A DNA stretch of 64,000 nucleotides from Cercis canadensis (GCA_003255065.1 QAOA01008791.1:155146-219145); one strand, 5' to 3'; positions 47,192 through 58,697 are shown, counted from the first letter of the stretch. The notes: generated by a model from the sequence alone, not told the origin. Translations and numbers: made by a program.

Positions 47192-47627
47192 ATGAGTTTC
47201 CATTTGTGTCGTTTTCAAAGGCGTGTAGATGTTTGATGAGTGAATTTTATATCTATGAATTAGATATCATTCTCTTAGTATTTAATTAGTTTTTGAGTTG
47301 TTTATCGGCTTTATTCTTGTGCTTTTGTATTTGTTTTGTAGGAAATGAAGTTTGAAACACTTGAAAGAGACTTGGTTGTGTTTTGACGCTGAAATAAATC
47401 GCACAAAGCGTGTAGATGTCCCAAAGGACTATCTTGCAGTCTATCTAGGAGAGAACCAAAAGAAGCGGTTTGTGATTCCCTTATCATACTTAAACCAACC
47501 TTTATTTCCAGATTTGCTGAGACAAGCTGAACAAGAATTTGGATTTCATCATCCAGTGGGTGGTCTCACAATCCCTTACAGTGAAGATGTCTTCCTAGAA
47601 ACCACATCAAGCTTGCATGGGTCTTAA
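47192..47627 (+). pseudogene. SAUR gene split by a 175-bp insertion
   Basis: The original start ATG at 47192 reads MSFHLCRFQRRVDV and meets a TGA at 47234-47236, just inside the insertion. The remaining SAUR codons resume at 47408 and run to the stop at 47625-47627: [38 protein letters not shown] and [10 protein letters not shown]. The present open frame begins at an ATG inside the insertion (47352), so a chimeric 91-residue protein with an unrelated N-terminus could still be made if transcripts start nearby. Domain changes are modest (VPKD for VPKG, HPVGG for HPMGG, Tyr for Cys after TIP), which suggests some relaxed selection. It could be a pseudogene or a gene with a new N-terminus. Confidence 0.82.
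47233..47407 (+). mobile_element. 175-bp insertion with 12-bp target duplication in SAUR
   Basis: The word GCGTGTAGATGT is present on both sides (47221-47232 and 47408-47419), and the codons join cleanly when one copy and the insert are disregarded. The insert starts 'ttgatgagtgaattttata' and ends 'aatcgcacaaa'. The size and the 12-bp duplication suggest a SINE-like retroposon, but I do not recognise the family. Confidence 0.82.
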
Positions 47628-49196
47628 AGGAGAAGATTAACATGTAGATGATCAATTATCAACTCAGTTTTTACATGCAGATTGACATTATCTAACATTG
47701 TAAAATTTTCCATTTTTTCCTTTCTGGTCTTCCTCAGGAAGTGGAAACATGTACTCTGGATGAGAAAAATACAAATAGAGACAACTTCAAGTATAAATAT
47801 ACACTTAATTGCATTCCATTTACAATGTTGGTATTATAATTTAACATTCTAATGATTTAGAGTTACTGCTTAAAATTACTAATAATATTCACTATTGCAA
47901 GTTTCCTTCTCTGTTGTCAATTTCCTCAGTCGACCCACCAATTTCAAAGTAGTTAAGCACATAATCTGAACTGTGCTTTTTCACATTTGCATGTAACTCA
48001 ATATATAAATTCTTTGACAGGGTACAGTCTGTAGTTGTCTATCATCGTTGTGTTTGGCTCTAGACTAGCTTATGCAATATGGCAATATTAGATATTTTGA
48101 TTGTTTAAGTGGGTAACAAGCTGTGGACATTTTAAAAGTGGCCTATGCTTCATATAAACTTGTTTAATTTTGGCTTTTAGATCAAAGATATATCATTCAC
48201 ATGAAAAAAACAGAAAATAAGAAGGTTTGCTCGTTCTACCCTGTAATATCCTCTGTCATACACGTTTTTAGCAATTTGAATATTTATCAACAAATTTTTG
48301 TTTGTATAATCACTACATAGAGGCTTGACATGCTCTTGCTAATTCCTATATTTGATTAACTGTCATCATAGATCTTCAATTAGCCTTTTTTTTTTTTTTT
48401 TCTTGTAATCCCTACAAACACGTTTCATTTAACTTCACAACTGAGCCTAAACCCTGATCAGAGTTTGAAATATCATCAACAGTTATTTATAATTTCCGAT
48501 TCCTCCTTATCATTAAGAAGCAAAAGCAATTAATGTCTGGAGCTTGTCCATAATCATCAAAGAGGCGTAGATGATTCCTCTTCAGTTTCCATTGTCACTG
48601 TTGTGTAAGATAAGTAGGGCATGTGATTTCATAATAAGAAACAATTTGGTCAATGAAACATAGTTTTCTAGTGATGTTGACAGCAACTAAACCTAATCAA
48701 GTGTCTTTCTTATGTCTCTTTAACAAAAGGGATTCTTATCCTTTCATCTATAATGCATATACAAAAGACTCGAGTTTCAAAATGTCAAAAACATGGCAAC
48801 AATTTCTAGGCCTTAATAAATGCTTCTGGTCCATACTGTTTGTTACTTGCCTTATCAATATGAATGGAACATGAAATGTCTTAAGCACGCCTACTACAGA
48901 AGATGTCAGCTACCAAAATGCTTTGACAAAATTAGGTTTTGATATGTATACATGTCTTCAATTTCAGCTTTCAAGTGGGTGGTAACATATTGGTTGCTCT
49001 TAAAGAATGTGGGACATGAAGCTTCATATAATTTCTTGAACGTTGACGAAGACATCTAAGCAAATACCATGTGATCATTACATATTCTCATGGTTGCAGT
49101 TACAAGCAAGACAAGTATTTAAGCATCAAATACTTCATCCTCATACAACACCTTTGAAATCACTCTTGTTTCTTCACCTAATAAAAATACAGAACA
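47628..49196. other. Intergenic; second tandem block with SAUR promoter relic
   Basis: From about 48050 this is a diverged tandem copy of the block starting near 45340. CATGTGA (49068-49074) remains from the SAUR promoter, but the TGTCTC word is lost. An open frame at 48653-48874 has no recognisable domain. Confidence 0.5.
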
Positions 49197-49443
49197 ATGG
49201 TTTCCGTTTGCTTGGTCTTTAAAAGCGTGTGAATGTCCTAAAGGGTTATCTTGCAGTTTATGTAAGAGAGAACCAAAAGAAGCAATTCATGATTCCGTAT
49301 CATACTTGAATCAAGATTCATTTTAGGACTTCTTGAGTCAAGCTGAATGAGAATTTGGATTTGATCATCCAATGGGTGGCCTCACCATATCCCTTGCAGA
49401 GAAGATGTTTTCTTAGATATCATCTCTCAGTTGCGTGTCATAA
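49197..49443 (+). pseudogene. Decayed SAUR copy
   Basis: Starts ATGGTTTCCGTTTGCTTGGT, like the MGFRLPG start of the family, but the frame is lost early. Recognisable pieces in different frames match GYLAVYV, ENQKK and QAE-EFGF, followed by the HPMGGLT region ('catccaatgggtggcctcac'). A TGA replaces a Glu codon (CTG AAT GAG against GCTGAACAAG) and a TAG interrupts the SYLNQ segment. No protein can be made. The hAT-type copy at 49460 lies 16 bp behind it. Confidence 0.88.
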
Positions 49444-49459
49444 AGGAGAAGACCAAGGC

Positions 49460-49684
49460 TAGAGCTGCAAAAACAAGCCACGGGCAAAAATGGGCCAACT
49501 CACTTTTTTTTTTCTAAAAAAAAATTAAAATTTATTTTTATTTATAATAATATTAAAAATTAATAAGGATTTTGACTTCTTTTTTTTTTTAGTTATTTTG
49601 ACTATTTTAATCTAATTTGTTAATAAACCTAATTAAACAAAACAAAACATGCATAAAATAATAAATAAAATTAAAATAAAGAAT

Positions 49685-49718
<34 letters not shown>

Positions 49719-49983
49719 TCTAGATGTAAATTTAAAATAAAAATGCATAAATAATTTAACAAATTATAATAGTGTTCAAATAATACTTACTAATATAATT
49801 TGGTGGTGTAGTGTAAAAAAAACAAAAAAAAGGTCGGTCCGAACTTAAATGGGCCACGAGCTATTTTGGGCCAGGCCAAACTGATTCAGTTCTATTCGAG
49901 CCAACAATTCTATAGCTTGACCATCTTTTTTTGCAAATTAAAACAAGTCAACCCGTCAAATTTGACCCATTTTACCAGCTCTA
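49460..49983. mobile_element. hAT-type non-autonomous element, copy 2
   Basis: The left end TAGAGCTG pairs with the right end CAGCTCTA. Flanking 8-mers ACCAAGGC and ACCAATGC differ at one base. The interior follows the same order as 1861-2449 ('acctaattaaacaaaacaaa', 'aataaataaaattaaaataa', 'gggccaggcca') with an additional (AT)n run near 49690-49715. Confidence 0.8.
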
Positions 49984-52321
49984 CCAATGCCTAAATAGTT
50001 TACTAGCAACTCAATTTTGTACAAAAGACATCATCTAACATTGTAAATTTTTTTCTTTTTTTCCTTTCCCAAAAAGTGGAAAGACGCAACTTGAATGACC
50101 AATATATAAGTAGAAATTATTGAAAATTTCTCTATATTACATAGTCTACTTAGTTGCCCATTATCTCCGTTTTAATGGTTTGATGAAGAGTTGTTAATTG
50201 TCTAGGAATGGCAATTTGACTTGAATTCAATGGGGCCAAGTAATTTTTACCTGTAATGGGTCAGGTATGGGGCAAACTAAATAGGGATGGGAATGTAGAT
50301 GGGTATAGAAATTTTAACGGGCTTTTGATGGAGCCATGTCTAGGGATGGGAAATGACTTGTGTGTGTTTTTATTCTAATTTCATAAATTATTTTAATTCT
50401 AATAGGTTGGAGGTCTTTGTCATTATTTGAGTATTATTTATATTATTATTGTTGCTTGAGAATAATCTTGATGATAATTTTTGTTTGAGAATTTTTTATT
50501 TTTTTTGGTTATCCACCGGTGTCCGGGCTTCACCCAACTAATCCAGTTTCGAGCAGGGAAAGACCACAATGGCTGTAAAGCTCTCCCAACAAACGCAGCT
50601 ACATTCCTAAAGACTCGAACTCAAGACATTTAGTTAAGCTAGAACAGTCCCTTAACTGATCTACACGCTTATTGGTTTTGAGAATTATTTATGTTATCTT
50701 ATTATTTTAATGTTATAATTTTAAAATTTAAATTTCACCTAGTATTTACAAGTTCAGAATATATGAATGTTTGTCTATTAAAAAAGAATAACAAAAGAAG
50801 ATACACGAACGGGGATAGAAAATTGGAAATCTTAATGAATCCTCACTCACGAAGCAAGTGGTTATAATATTACCATCGATATCTACATCTTTTGCTTTTT
50901 TAAAAAAATATTCTTTTAACACACCCTTAAATAAATAAATAAAATGAGAATTTTATAATATTATATGAATATGTTATATTATATTAATGTAGTAAATATA
51001 CATAATTTTTATATTTTATTAAATATAAATATATTTTATTTTATTTTTTAAATAAATTTAAAAATAATCAATTTGTATATGTATTATTTTTATATTGATT
51101 AATTTTATATAATATAACATATTACATAAATATAAAAATATCTAAAAAAACTTAAAAAAAAAATCAAAAAACATAAGTTAGCCTTTGAGCTTAATTATAG
51201 AGCATGGCTAGTATTATTTTTGTAAAGGTGAGGGAGAAAGAAGAAGAAACCCAAAGAAAATGGAAGAGGTTTCTCTCTCTTCCTTGTGATCTCTTTCTTT
51301 CTCTTCCACTGTGATCTCTGTCTCCTTCTCCCTCTGCAATCTATCTCTCTCTCCCTCCCTCCCTCCCTCTGGCCTCTATCCCTTGATTCCTGATTCGTTC
51401 TGAAACGGAGCAAAGTTTCTTCATTTCCTCCGAAATGCACCGAATTTCTTCTGTTTCGATGGAAACAATTGATTTTCGAAATTAGAACCATGTTTCGTGT
51501 CATTAACAGATGAAATTTTGTTCCTTGCTATGATGCTACCAAATCCCATTTCTCTATTAAGCTCTCCTTCATGTTTTCTCTATAAAGCTCCCTCACTTTC
51601 TTCCCTTTTTTTACGATTCTTCTACTCTTTTGGTTCTTGCCCCACTCTCACTTTCTCTGCCTTTGGTTCTCTCTTTCTCTCTTGCTCTGGTTCTAATGCT
51701 TCTCCCACTCTCCCTCTCTCTCCCAAGTTCTCTCTCACGTTCACTTTCTCTGCCTCTCTCACGATAGTCTCTCTTTTGTGGCTCTATCTCTCTCCGAGTC
51801 CTTCCTTCACTCAACTTCATTGGGTCCAATCATCTTTTTCGTTTGCTAGAACTCGCCGGCCACTGTTGATTTTGCTGGAAATTTTGTAAATTGAAAGTCT
51901 CAAACCAATGTAACTATTCTGCTCCAATCCGCACCAATTATAACTAATTTCATCATTTCTAAGTATTGGTTGGTCGATAATGGTTAGGAATTTTCCCAAC
52001 CCGATGGTCATCGGTCGTGTGAGATTTGGCACCAAAACCAATTGAACCCGACCAATGAACACTCCTATTGGGGAGTAAGAACCGCCTATACCCGCCCCAT
52101 TACCATTCATATTTACATCTTTTGCTTTTTTAAAAAGATATCATTATAACTCACCCTTCATAAAAATCAAAAAGCAAAAGTTGGCCTTTGGGCTTAATTA
52201 TAGAACATAACTTCCAAGTGTTTTTGTTTTAAAGACAATGGCTAAGCTACCTTTCCTCTAAGAGGGGGTACGCTACCCTTCACCTAGTTGGAGGGTTAGG
52301 TAAATTCTCAAAAAATTGAGT
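49984..52321. other. Intergenic; AT-rich repeat and CT-rich stretch
   Basis: No gene recognised. 50946-51153 is an AT-rich MITE-like copy. 51240-51830 is CT-rich ('ctctctctc' runs), which opens frames on both strands with no domain. Confidence 0.5.
50946..51153 (+). mobile_element. AT-rich MITE-like repeat, copy
   Basis: Member of the family at 17210 (reverse), 19175 and 23391, with 'acataatttttatattttat' and 'aacatattacataaatat'. Edges are approximate. Confidence 0.6.
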
Positions 52322-52364
52322 NNNNNNNNNNNNNNNNNNNNNNNNNNNNNNNNNNNNNNNNNNN
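52322..52364. other. Assembly gap, 43 N
   Basis: Undetermined bases. Unlike the other joins in the window, I see no matching sequence on the two sides. Confidence 0.97.
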
Positions 52365-54170
52365 TCCTGATGTAACATGGTGTACACTTTATACTGGTCC
52401 AACATTTTTAGCTCTATCAGTCCACTCTGGTTCTGGGGAATAAAAGGTGGCATCTAGGGAGGCCATTTCTGTAGGTCAACGTGAGGAGAGAGATCGAAAA
52501 GATTTGGTGGGTCGGTGCAGAAATGGCCTCCGCCTTCCTCTGTGTATGCCTTCACGTCTTCACGTCTTCTTTCTCCTTCCATGTCATACCAATCTCTTCA
52601 ACCTTCTCCTTGAGGAGGAGGAGGAGGTCATGATTCATGAATCTAATACTGAAATGCAAACAGAAACAGAGATATGCAAAAGGAGAGCGGGGAAATTTTA
52701 ATTATTATAAAATGGTGAGGGCAAATTTTTAATTTCATGAAACCGTTGCATATGAGTCAAAAGCATGTTATAGTGACTACGTGGCTCAATCTACACTGTT
52801 AGATTCACTTTGTACCGGTGCCCATTTGTAAGGATGTGTATTGTAGACTTGGCCATTAAGCAAACCACCAAATCCTAATTATAATATAAAGGAAAGCTAT
52901 TTCCAACGGCAAATTTTCCCCGGCAGTGGACCTGAACCCTTGTTGATGCTACGAAGAGTGGAGTTGAGAATGTGGCTCCACTGGAAAATCAAGAAAGACA
53001 GAAATTAACAAGAGAAGAACATTAGTTATTTTCTCAAGGGAAAATTACTGGACGAAATATTGAATATAACTCCGTCTGTCCCCCCTAAAAGTTATTTTCT
53101 AAAATTAGTATAGAAGACAATTGAAGCTAGATTAGCAGAGGCTCACAAATTTAAGTTCTATCAGCTATTATTCTCACAAGCAGAGAAAATCATCAAACAA
53201 TTAGTATCAGTACTAGGAACAGTTTTAGAGAACAAGTTTGTCCTATAATACTAGAAGATTATATGACTGTAACTATTGCAGGACAATCTTAGAGTGCAAT
53301 AATCTCAATATATACATCACTGGCATTAAGAATTCCCTGGTCTGAATTGATTACGTTGTCCTACTTCTGGGTCCAAAGTCCAAACTTTCGTGTACTCTTC
53401 ACGCGGTGTTGCCTTACAGTTTGATGTACTTAAAAATATATGGGTGATACTGGCAAGTTATTAAGTTATTAATGCTGGTTATCTAGTTGCCCCCAAACAC
53501 TATGATATATAGCTATCAACCGCATTCAGCTGTGTGTGTCTAAAGCATGTCTACAAAATGGTGTAGCCATTATACAGCGCATGAAGAAACATTTGATTTC
53601 TGTTTCGCCTATGTATATCTCATTTGATTCCAAGTGGGTACTCTGGTGGCCTTTCATTCAGGAAGTGGGGTATGCTGCATTCTCATACAAGTTCTTAATA
53701 CTTGAGAGAGATCTTAAGACAATACCATGTGAGCTCTCGTGACCCCTTGTGTCTCTGTTTCGACAACCATTGCTGTGTAATGGATTTCCACAGACCCTTA
53801 AACAACTATACCTAGAATGGATGATTTAGATATAAAACCAAACCAGGTTTTAGAATTTAGACTTATTAAAGCTGGTTCTCCTCTTAGCCTCCAATCACAA
53901 TGGTTTAAGAGCTATATCTTGCCTCCAAAAACTATGATAAAACAGGTACCAACAAGATTTAATGGATAAAAGATTAGATTCCAAAATTTAGTACTAGTGT
54001 CTATCAGTTGCCATTCCAATATAATGAAAATGTGAGACGACTTGACCATGTCTGCAACACAAGAAGTAGGCCATTACATTCGTTAAACAATTATAGGCAG
54101 ATCTTCCAAAAGGTGGGGAATTTACTCTAAAATATTGTGTAGTCCTTGACAAAGACCTTAAAGACAATAG
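52365..54170. other. Intergenic with an orphan SAUR promoter
   Basis: An open frame at 52447-52701 has no recognisable domain. 53640-53780 resembles SAUR upstream regions, but no SAUR coding sequence follows before 54379. From about 53920 the sequence is duplicated at 63262 onward. Confidence 0.5.
53726..53755 (+). promoter_or_regulatory. Orphan SAUR promoter module
   Basis: CATGTGA at 53726-53732 and TGTCTC at 53750-53755, with flanks like the live SAUR promoters ('cttaagacaatac' before, 'ctctcgtgaccccttg' between). No SAUR codons follow it directly. Confidence 0.6.
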
Positions 54171-54263
54171 CATGTGATCTCTCGTGAGCCCTTGTCTCTC
54201 ACTAACCCCATCAGATAGCCCATCCACCATTCAATTCAGTTGGAGAACCCTCTCTATTTATAT
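54171..54263 (+). promoter_or_regulatory. SAUR promoter module for the 54.4-kb gene
   Basis: CATGTGA at 54171-54177, auxin response element core TGTCTC at 54193-54198, TATA-like TATTTATAT at 54255-54263, and the ATG 124 bp after that. Confidence 0.72.
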
Positions 54264-54309
54264 GTATGCTCAGCATTGCATTCACAAGCAGCACAAGTCA
54301 TTCACATCC

Positions 54310-54815
54310 TAAAGTTTCAGTATTCAAAAAATTCTTTGAGATCATTGTATTGTTCTCTGAGTGGCACAACATATAACAATGGGTTTCCGTTTACCTGGCA
54401 TCAGATGGGCTTCATGTGCTGCAAACCAAGCATCTTCAAAAGCTGTGGAAGTTCCAAAAGGCTATCTTGCTGTGTATGTTGGAGAGAAAATGAGGCGGTT
54501 TTTGATTCCAATTTCATACTTGAGCCAACCTTCATTCCAAGACTTACTGAGTCAAGCTGAGCAAGAATTTGGGTATCACCATCCAATGGGTGGTCTCACT
54601 ATTCCTTGCAGAGAACACGTCTTCCTAGATATCACTTCTCGTTTTGATGGCCAATAATAAATCATATTGGAAGAGACTCACTTAGATTAGTTGAGACAAT
54701 TTTGTTCACATACTGAACGAGACTCACTTAGATTAGTTGAGAAATTTTGTAATCTTCGTTTGCTTTTGTCAAATCTTAAAGAACTCAAAAATATTCGCAA
54801 TCTTTTAGTCTTCCT
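54310..54815 (+). repeat. Overlap copy 1 covering the SAUR gene, ends at single N
   Basis: 506 bp, exactly as long as 54817-55322 and differing at about three positions. The copy ends 'cttttagtcttcct' at the N, as does copy 2 before it runs into unique sequence. Confidence 0.92.
54379..54657 (+). CDS. SAUR auxin-responsive protein, 92 aa
   Basis: Single exon starting [17 protein letters not shown]; the open frame before this ATG has no other ATG. The SAUR domain spans about residues 28-90: [39 protein letters not shown] and [10 protein letters not shown], ending SRFDGQ. FLIP replaces the more common FVIP. Like other SAURs it probably promotes auxin-driven cell expansion. The promoter module lies just upstream. 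A copy with only one difference in the coding region follows at 54886 across a single N, so I treat the pair as one locus read twice. Confidence 0.95.
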   Translation: MGFRLPGIRWASCAANQASSKAVEVPKGYLAVYVGEKMRRFLIPISYLSQPSFQDLLSQAEQEFGYHHPMGGLTIPCREHVFLDITSRFDGQ

Positions 54816-54816
54816 N

Positions 54817-55322
54817 TAAAGTTTCAGTATTCAAAAAATTCTTTGAGATCATTGTATTGTTCTCTGAGTGGCACAACATATAACAATGGGTTTCCGTTTA
54901 CCTGGCATCAGATGGGCTTCATGTGCTGCAAACCAAGCATCTTCAAAAGCTGTGGAAGTTCCAAAAGGCTATCTTGCTGTGTATGTTGGAGAGAAAATGA
55001 GGCGGTTTTTGATTCCAATTTCATACTTGAGCCAACCTTCATTCCAAGACTTGCTGAGTCAAGCTGAGCAAGAATTTGGGTATCACCATCCAATGGGTGG
55101 TCTCACTATTCCTTGCAGAGAACACGTCTTCCTAGATATCACTTCTCGTTTTGATGGCCAATAATAAATCATATTGGAAGAGACTCACTTAGATTAGTTG
55201 AGACAATTTTGTACACATACTGAACGAGACTCACTTAGATTAGTTGAGAAATTTTGTAATCTTCGTTTGCTTTTGTCAAATCTTAAAGAACTCAAATATA
55301 TTCGCAATCTTTTAGTCTTCCT
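54817..55322 (+). repeat. Overlap copy 2 covering the SAUR gene, starts at single N
   Basis: Partner of 54310-54815. It begins 10 bp after the word 'tcattcacat' in the first copy and so lacks the SAUR promoter, as expected for a truncated contig end. Confidence 0.92.
54886..55164 (+). CDS. SAUR, second assembly copy of the 54.4-kb gene
   Basis: Encodes the same 92 residues as 54379-54657; the one coding difference (CTTACTGAG against CTTGCTGAG) is silent. There is no CATGTGA, TGTCTC or TATA module before it, because the repeated segment begins only about 70 bp upstream of the ATG. A real tandem duplicate without a promoter and with a 1-N junction is less likely than an unmerged contig overlap. 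It should not be counted as a separate gene until the locus is read through. Confidence 0.7.
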   Translation: MGFRLPGIRWASCAANQASSKAVEVPKGYLAVYVGEKMRRFLIPISYLSQPSFQDLLSQAEQEFGYHHPMGGLTIPCREHVFLDITSRFDGQ

Positions 55323-56475
55323 CACACTCCAAAATGTGTTTCTCCTGTGCCGCTGCCACTGTTGTATTTTTGGACGTATTGGCCAAAGGGTTCTGTATTT
55401 CATTAAAATTGATGTTTTGAGGCTTTGAAAATACGAAATTCTTTATAACTTCCTTGTAGCTGCACAACATTACATTGAAAATTCAATGGATAAACTTGGT
55501 AATTATAGTAGATTTTGTGAAACCAAAAACTTTGGGACACTAGAAACATTCAGCCAATTAATTGTTATCCCTCAGGATATTAACAGTAATGGAACAACAT
55601 GATCTTCTAGTCTCTCTCCAATAATAGAATTGATAAGAAAAATGGATAATAGTGATAGATATCTTATACTAAAATTTATTATTTGGATAGGTATGGTTCT
55701 TGACGATGCATGTGTTGAGGTCAGGAGATTAGGTTGCGTGACTAAATTCAAGTCTCAATTTAAGTTTAAGATCCGATCTACACGATGAGCACAAGTGAAC
55801 TAAGGACTATGTTGGGAATATTTGGACTCCAAAAGTTAAGTTAGGTTGGTATTGAGTAAGTAAAGTAATAAATTAAGAGAGTTCAAAAAATTGATAATAC
55901 ATGTTCGGAAAGCAATATTTATTGAGGTATTGAGAGTATTTTAATAATTTGTGTGATTGGGCCGAGATGAGCCAAAGGTAGTTCAAGCTTTGATAATGGG
56001 TATAGACAATTCTTGATGTTGGTATCCTCAACAATGTCACATGAAACGTGTTCGTCTATTGCTCTCAACTTGTATGCTCTATAAAAGTCAGGCCCCATTT
56101 CTTATAATCACTGGTTTTCTGTTCTACTCTTGTGTGCAATTTGGAGTTCATAAAATGAGGTGCTGAGGATACTGCTGGTTATCCATCTCTTGTACATATC
56201 TTTTTCTTCGTTGATTTCTATAGGACAATTCAATAAATCCTGTTGTTGTGTTCCCTGGTGTTCATGAATTGGTAGTTTAGTCATATTTACATAGTGAATA
56301 CAAGTATTATTTATTTAATTTTTTTCAGAAGAAATACTCTGTAATCTGTAGAAGTAAGCTACTGCATCCACAAATGCTTGTAAGTTGTAGTCCCTTTGTA
56401 TTTAGTTTTCCACAAACAGTTGTCGAGCAATCTGGATCACTACCAAATTCTTGATGGTTCTTTGAAAGACAGAAT
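55323..56475. other. Intergenic, no gene recognised
   Basis: Ordinary AT-rich sequence between SAUR genes. No repeats or domains stand out. Confidence 0.5.
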
Positions 56476-56593
56476 CATGTGATTCTTGAGATGCTTGATG
56501 TCTCATCAATGTTGATGACTGTCCTTGCCTCTACACCACATTCAAAATTCTAGACATTTCTCATTCTCATGCACTCATTCATCTCTATAAATA
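56476..56593 (+). promoter_or_regulatory. SAUR promoter module for the 56.7-kb gene
   Basis: CATGTGA at 56476-56482, TGTCTC at 56499-56504, TATAAATA at 56586-56593, and the ATG 118 bp after the start of the TATA box. Confidence 0.75.
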
Positions 56594-56703
56594 CACACAC
56601 GCAACATTGCAAACCCCATCAAGTTTTCACATTGTCCACAAACAAACCCTTTCTCCTCCCAATTATCATCAATTCAGCAAACTTCAACTTGTCTAAAGCT
56701 ACA

Positions 56704-57000
56704 ATGGCTGTTCTTTTACCTGTGATAATGAATGCTAAGCAGATCCTACGCCGTGCTCTTTTAAGTGGCAAAGAAGTGACTTCAATGTCTGGTGTGCCAA
56801 AAGGGTATTTTGCAGTTTATGTTGGAGAAGAGCAAAAGAAAAGATTTGTGGTTCCCATATCATACTTGAAAGAACCAGCATTTCAGCAACTGCTCAATAA
56901 GGCTGAGGAAGACTTCGGATTTGATCATCCAACCGGAGGCCTTTCGATTCCCTGCAGAGAAGACGTCTTCATTAGTCTCACTTCTCAATTAGAAATTTAG
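56704..57000 (+). CDS. SAUR auxin-responsive protein, 98 aa
   Basis: Single exon starting [17 protein letters not shown]. The ATG at 56704 is chosen because it matches the family start and lies 118 bp after the TATA box; an in-frame ATG at 56569 lies upstream of the TATA box. The SAUR domain spans about residues 31-95: [38 protein letters not shown] and [10 protein letters not shown] (T for the usual M in HPMGG, S for T in GGLTIP). Its flanks, including a stretch around 'tatataagctttgcagctg' downstream, are shared with the 58.7-kb gene, so the two arose by tandem duplication of a block larger than the gene. Confidence 0.95.
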   Translation: MAVLLPVIMNAKQILRRALLSGKEVTSMSGVPKGYFAVYVGEEQKKRFVVPISYLKEPAFQQLLNKAEEDFGFDHPTGGLSIPCREDVFISLTSQLEI

Positions 57001-58470
57001 AACCATGACACACCAAAGAAGCAGTTTCATGATTTCATATGCTTTTCTCCCACAATGGCAGAAGCATGTGATCACAAATGCAGAGCCACTTGAATTAAGT
57101 GGCAGAGCTTATTAGAGTTCTCAAGAGCATTTGAGAAAGACTATATAAGCTTTGCAGCTGGTTCAAAATTGAAGGCCAAACATGTTGGATAAGATTTAAT
57201 GCTTGAAGGATTCCCGTGACAGGGAAAGGAAGAGATGGTGTCAGAAAACAAAACCCAAGATGACTAGATAACTTCATTGACTTGCGAGGAGCAATTAGAA
57301 TTAATAATGTCTAGTCCTCAAAACATGAATGTAGCATCTTTATGAACCAATATTCCTCTGCAGCCTTGTATAATGAGTATTGTATCGTTCCAGAGGAGAA
57401 ATGGAATTGAAAATTTCTTTCTGCTAAAAACTTCTAAAATGTTGATGCAGTATTTCTCTTTTCGAACCACTTGTTGCAGTTCAGATCAATAAATGGAAAT
57501 GATAAGAATTAGCCATAAAAAAAATTCTACTTTCTTCTTCTCTCTTTGCTTTTTTCAGTGATATTTTTTGAGCCATATAGATCTTGCCCTTCTCTTTTAA
57601 ATTTTGATTTAATGACAGTTATTACTTTACATAAAAGTATATTTGTTGGGCCAGTGATATTCAAAAGACTATGATCTTCAGAAGGTCAAAGTTAAATGAA
57701 TCTTGAATTGAACTTTTGAGGAAAAGAACTTCAGTTTATGCCCTTGCTCATAACAAAGAACACCTCAATTTTTTCAGAAATATAACTTAATAAACTTGGT
57801 AATCAGAAAAATTGTTGGTAGAATTAGCGATTTAACAGGAAATCAATGACTCTATGAGTGGTATTTATTTCCTTTGTTACACAAAGTCATGAAAGTGTAA
57901 GACCATGAATTGAAGTTTGATCCAATGGGGTGGCCTTCCCTTCATCTATTATTTATTGAGGAAATCAATTTGAAACACTGTGCTGCCATCTCTAAATTCT
58001 ATCCAAAATTTGATTCGTTTCTTTAAGCATATTAGTAAAATGAGACTCAACTTTCTTAAGATAAATCAAGAATCTGATGGCACATTTACTACATAATTCA
58101 TTTCAATTAAAAAATAAAAATAAAAAGACACTCCTTTTAATTGGTAAACAAAATGGTGATAGATACATTACAGCAAGACATTTAACTAGTGGTACAAGCG
58201 GTTCCTGGGTTTAGTAACATTTGGACAGAGTCACATGCAACTTGTACTTGTGCCATTTCTGGTCTATCAACAAGAATTATACTAATATCAGTTTTCTATC
58301 TCAATCAGGCAATTTCTTTCTTCAACAAAGTCCTATGCTCTTGTTTTGATCTTCATTTCAAGTGGGGTCCTATGAATTTAGTTTTTCATAAATTATTTGG
58401 CACAATGTATCCTAACAAATATGCAGTCTTGATCACTACCAAGTTGTTGACAATCTTCCAAAGACAGAGC
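57001..58470. other. Intergenic; duplicated SAUR 3' and 5' flanks
   Basis: 57050-57290 resembles 59035-59300 (3' flanks). 58189-58500 resembles 61901-62145 (5' flanks). No additional gene recognised. Confidence 0.5.
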
Positions 58471-58586
58471 CATGTGATCCTTCAAATGCTTATGTCTCGC
58501 TCATGTCGATGTCCTTGCCTTGCCTTATACACCACATAATTCTAGATTCCACAGATTGCTCCCACTCCCATTCATCTCTATATATA
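58471..58586 (+). promoter_or_regulatory. SAUR promoter module for the 58.7-kb gene
   Basis: CATGTGA at 58471-58477, TGTCTC at 58493-58498, TATATATA at 58579-58586, and the ATG 119 bp after the start of the TATA box. Confidence 0.75.
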
Positions 58587-58697
58587 CACACACAGCTTCC
58601 CATAGCCTCACCAAGTTTTGACATTTGCAGAAACAAATCATCTCTTGTTCCAACTTCCAAATCGTTAGCTGCTAACATCAACTTCTCCAAAGCAACA

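Noticed and set aside
46935..47195. 86-codon open frame ahead of the split SAUR
   Set aside because: It covers the SAUR promoter and leader (CATGTGA, TATATATA) and has no domain.
51195..51889. Arg/Glu-rich (-) and Ser/Leu/Phe-rich (+) open frames
   Set aside because: Produced by a CT-rich simple-sequence stretch; no domain and no splice or promoter support.
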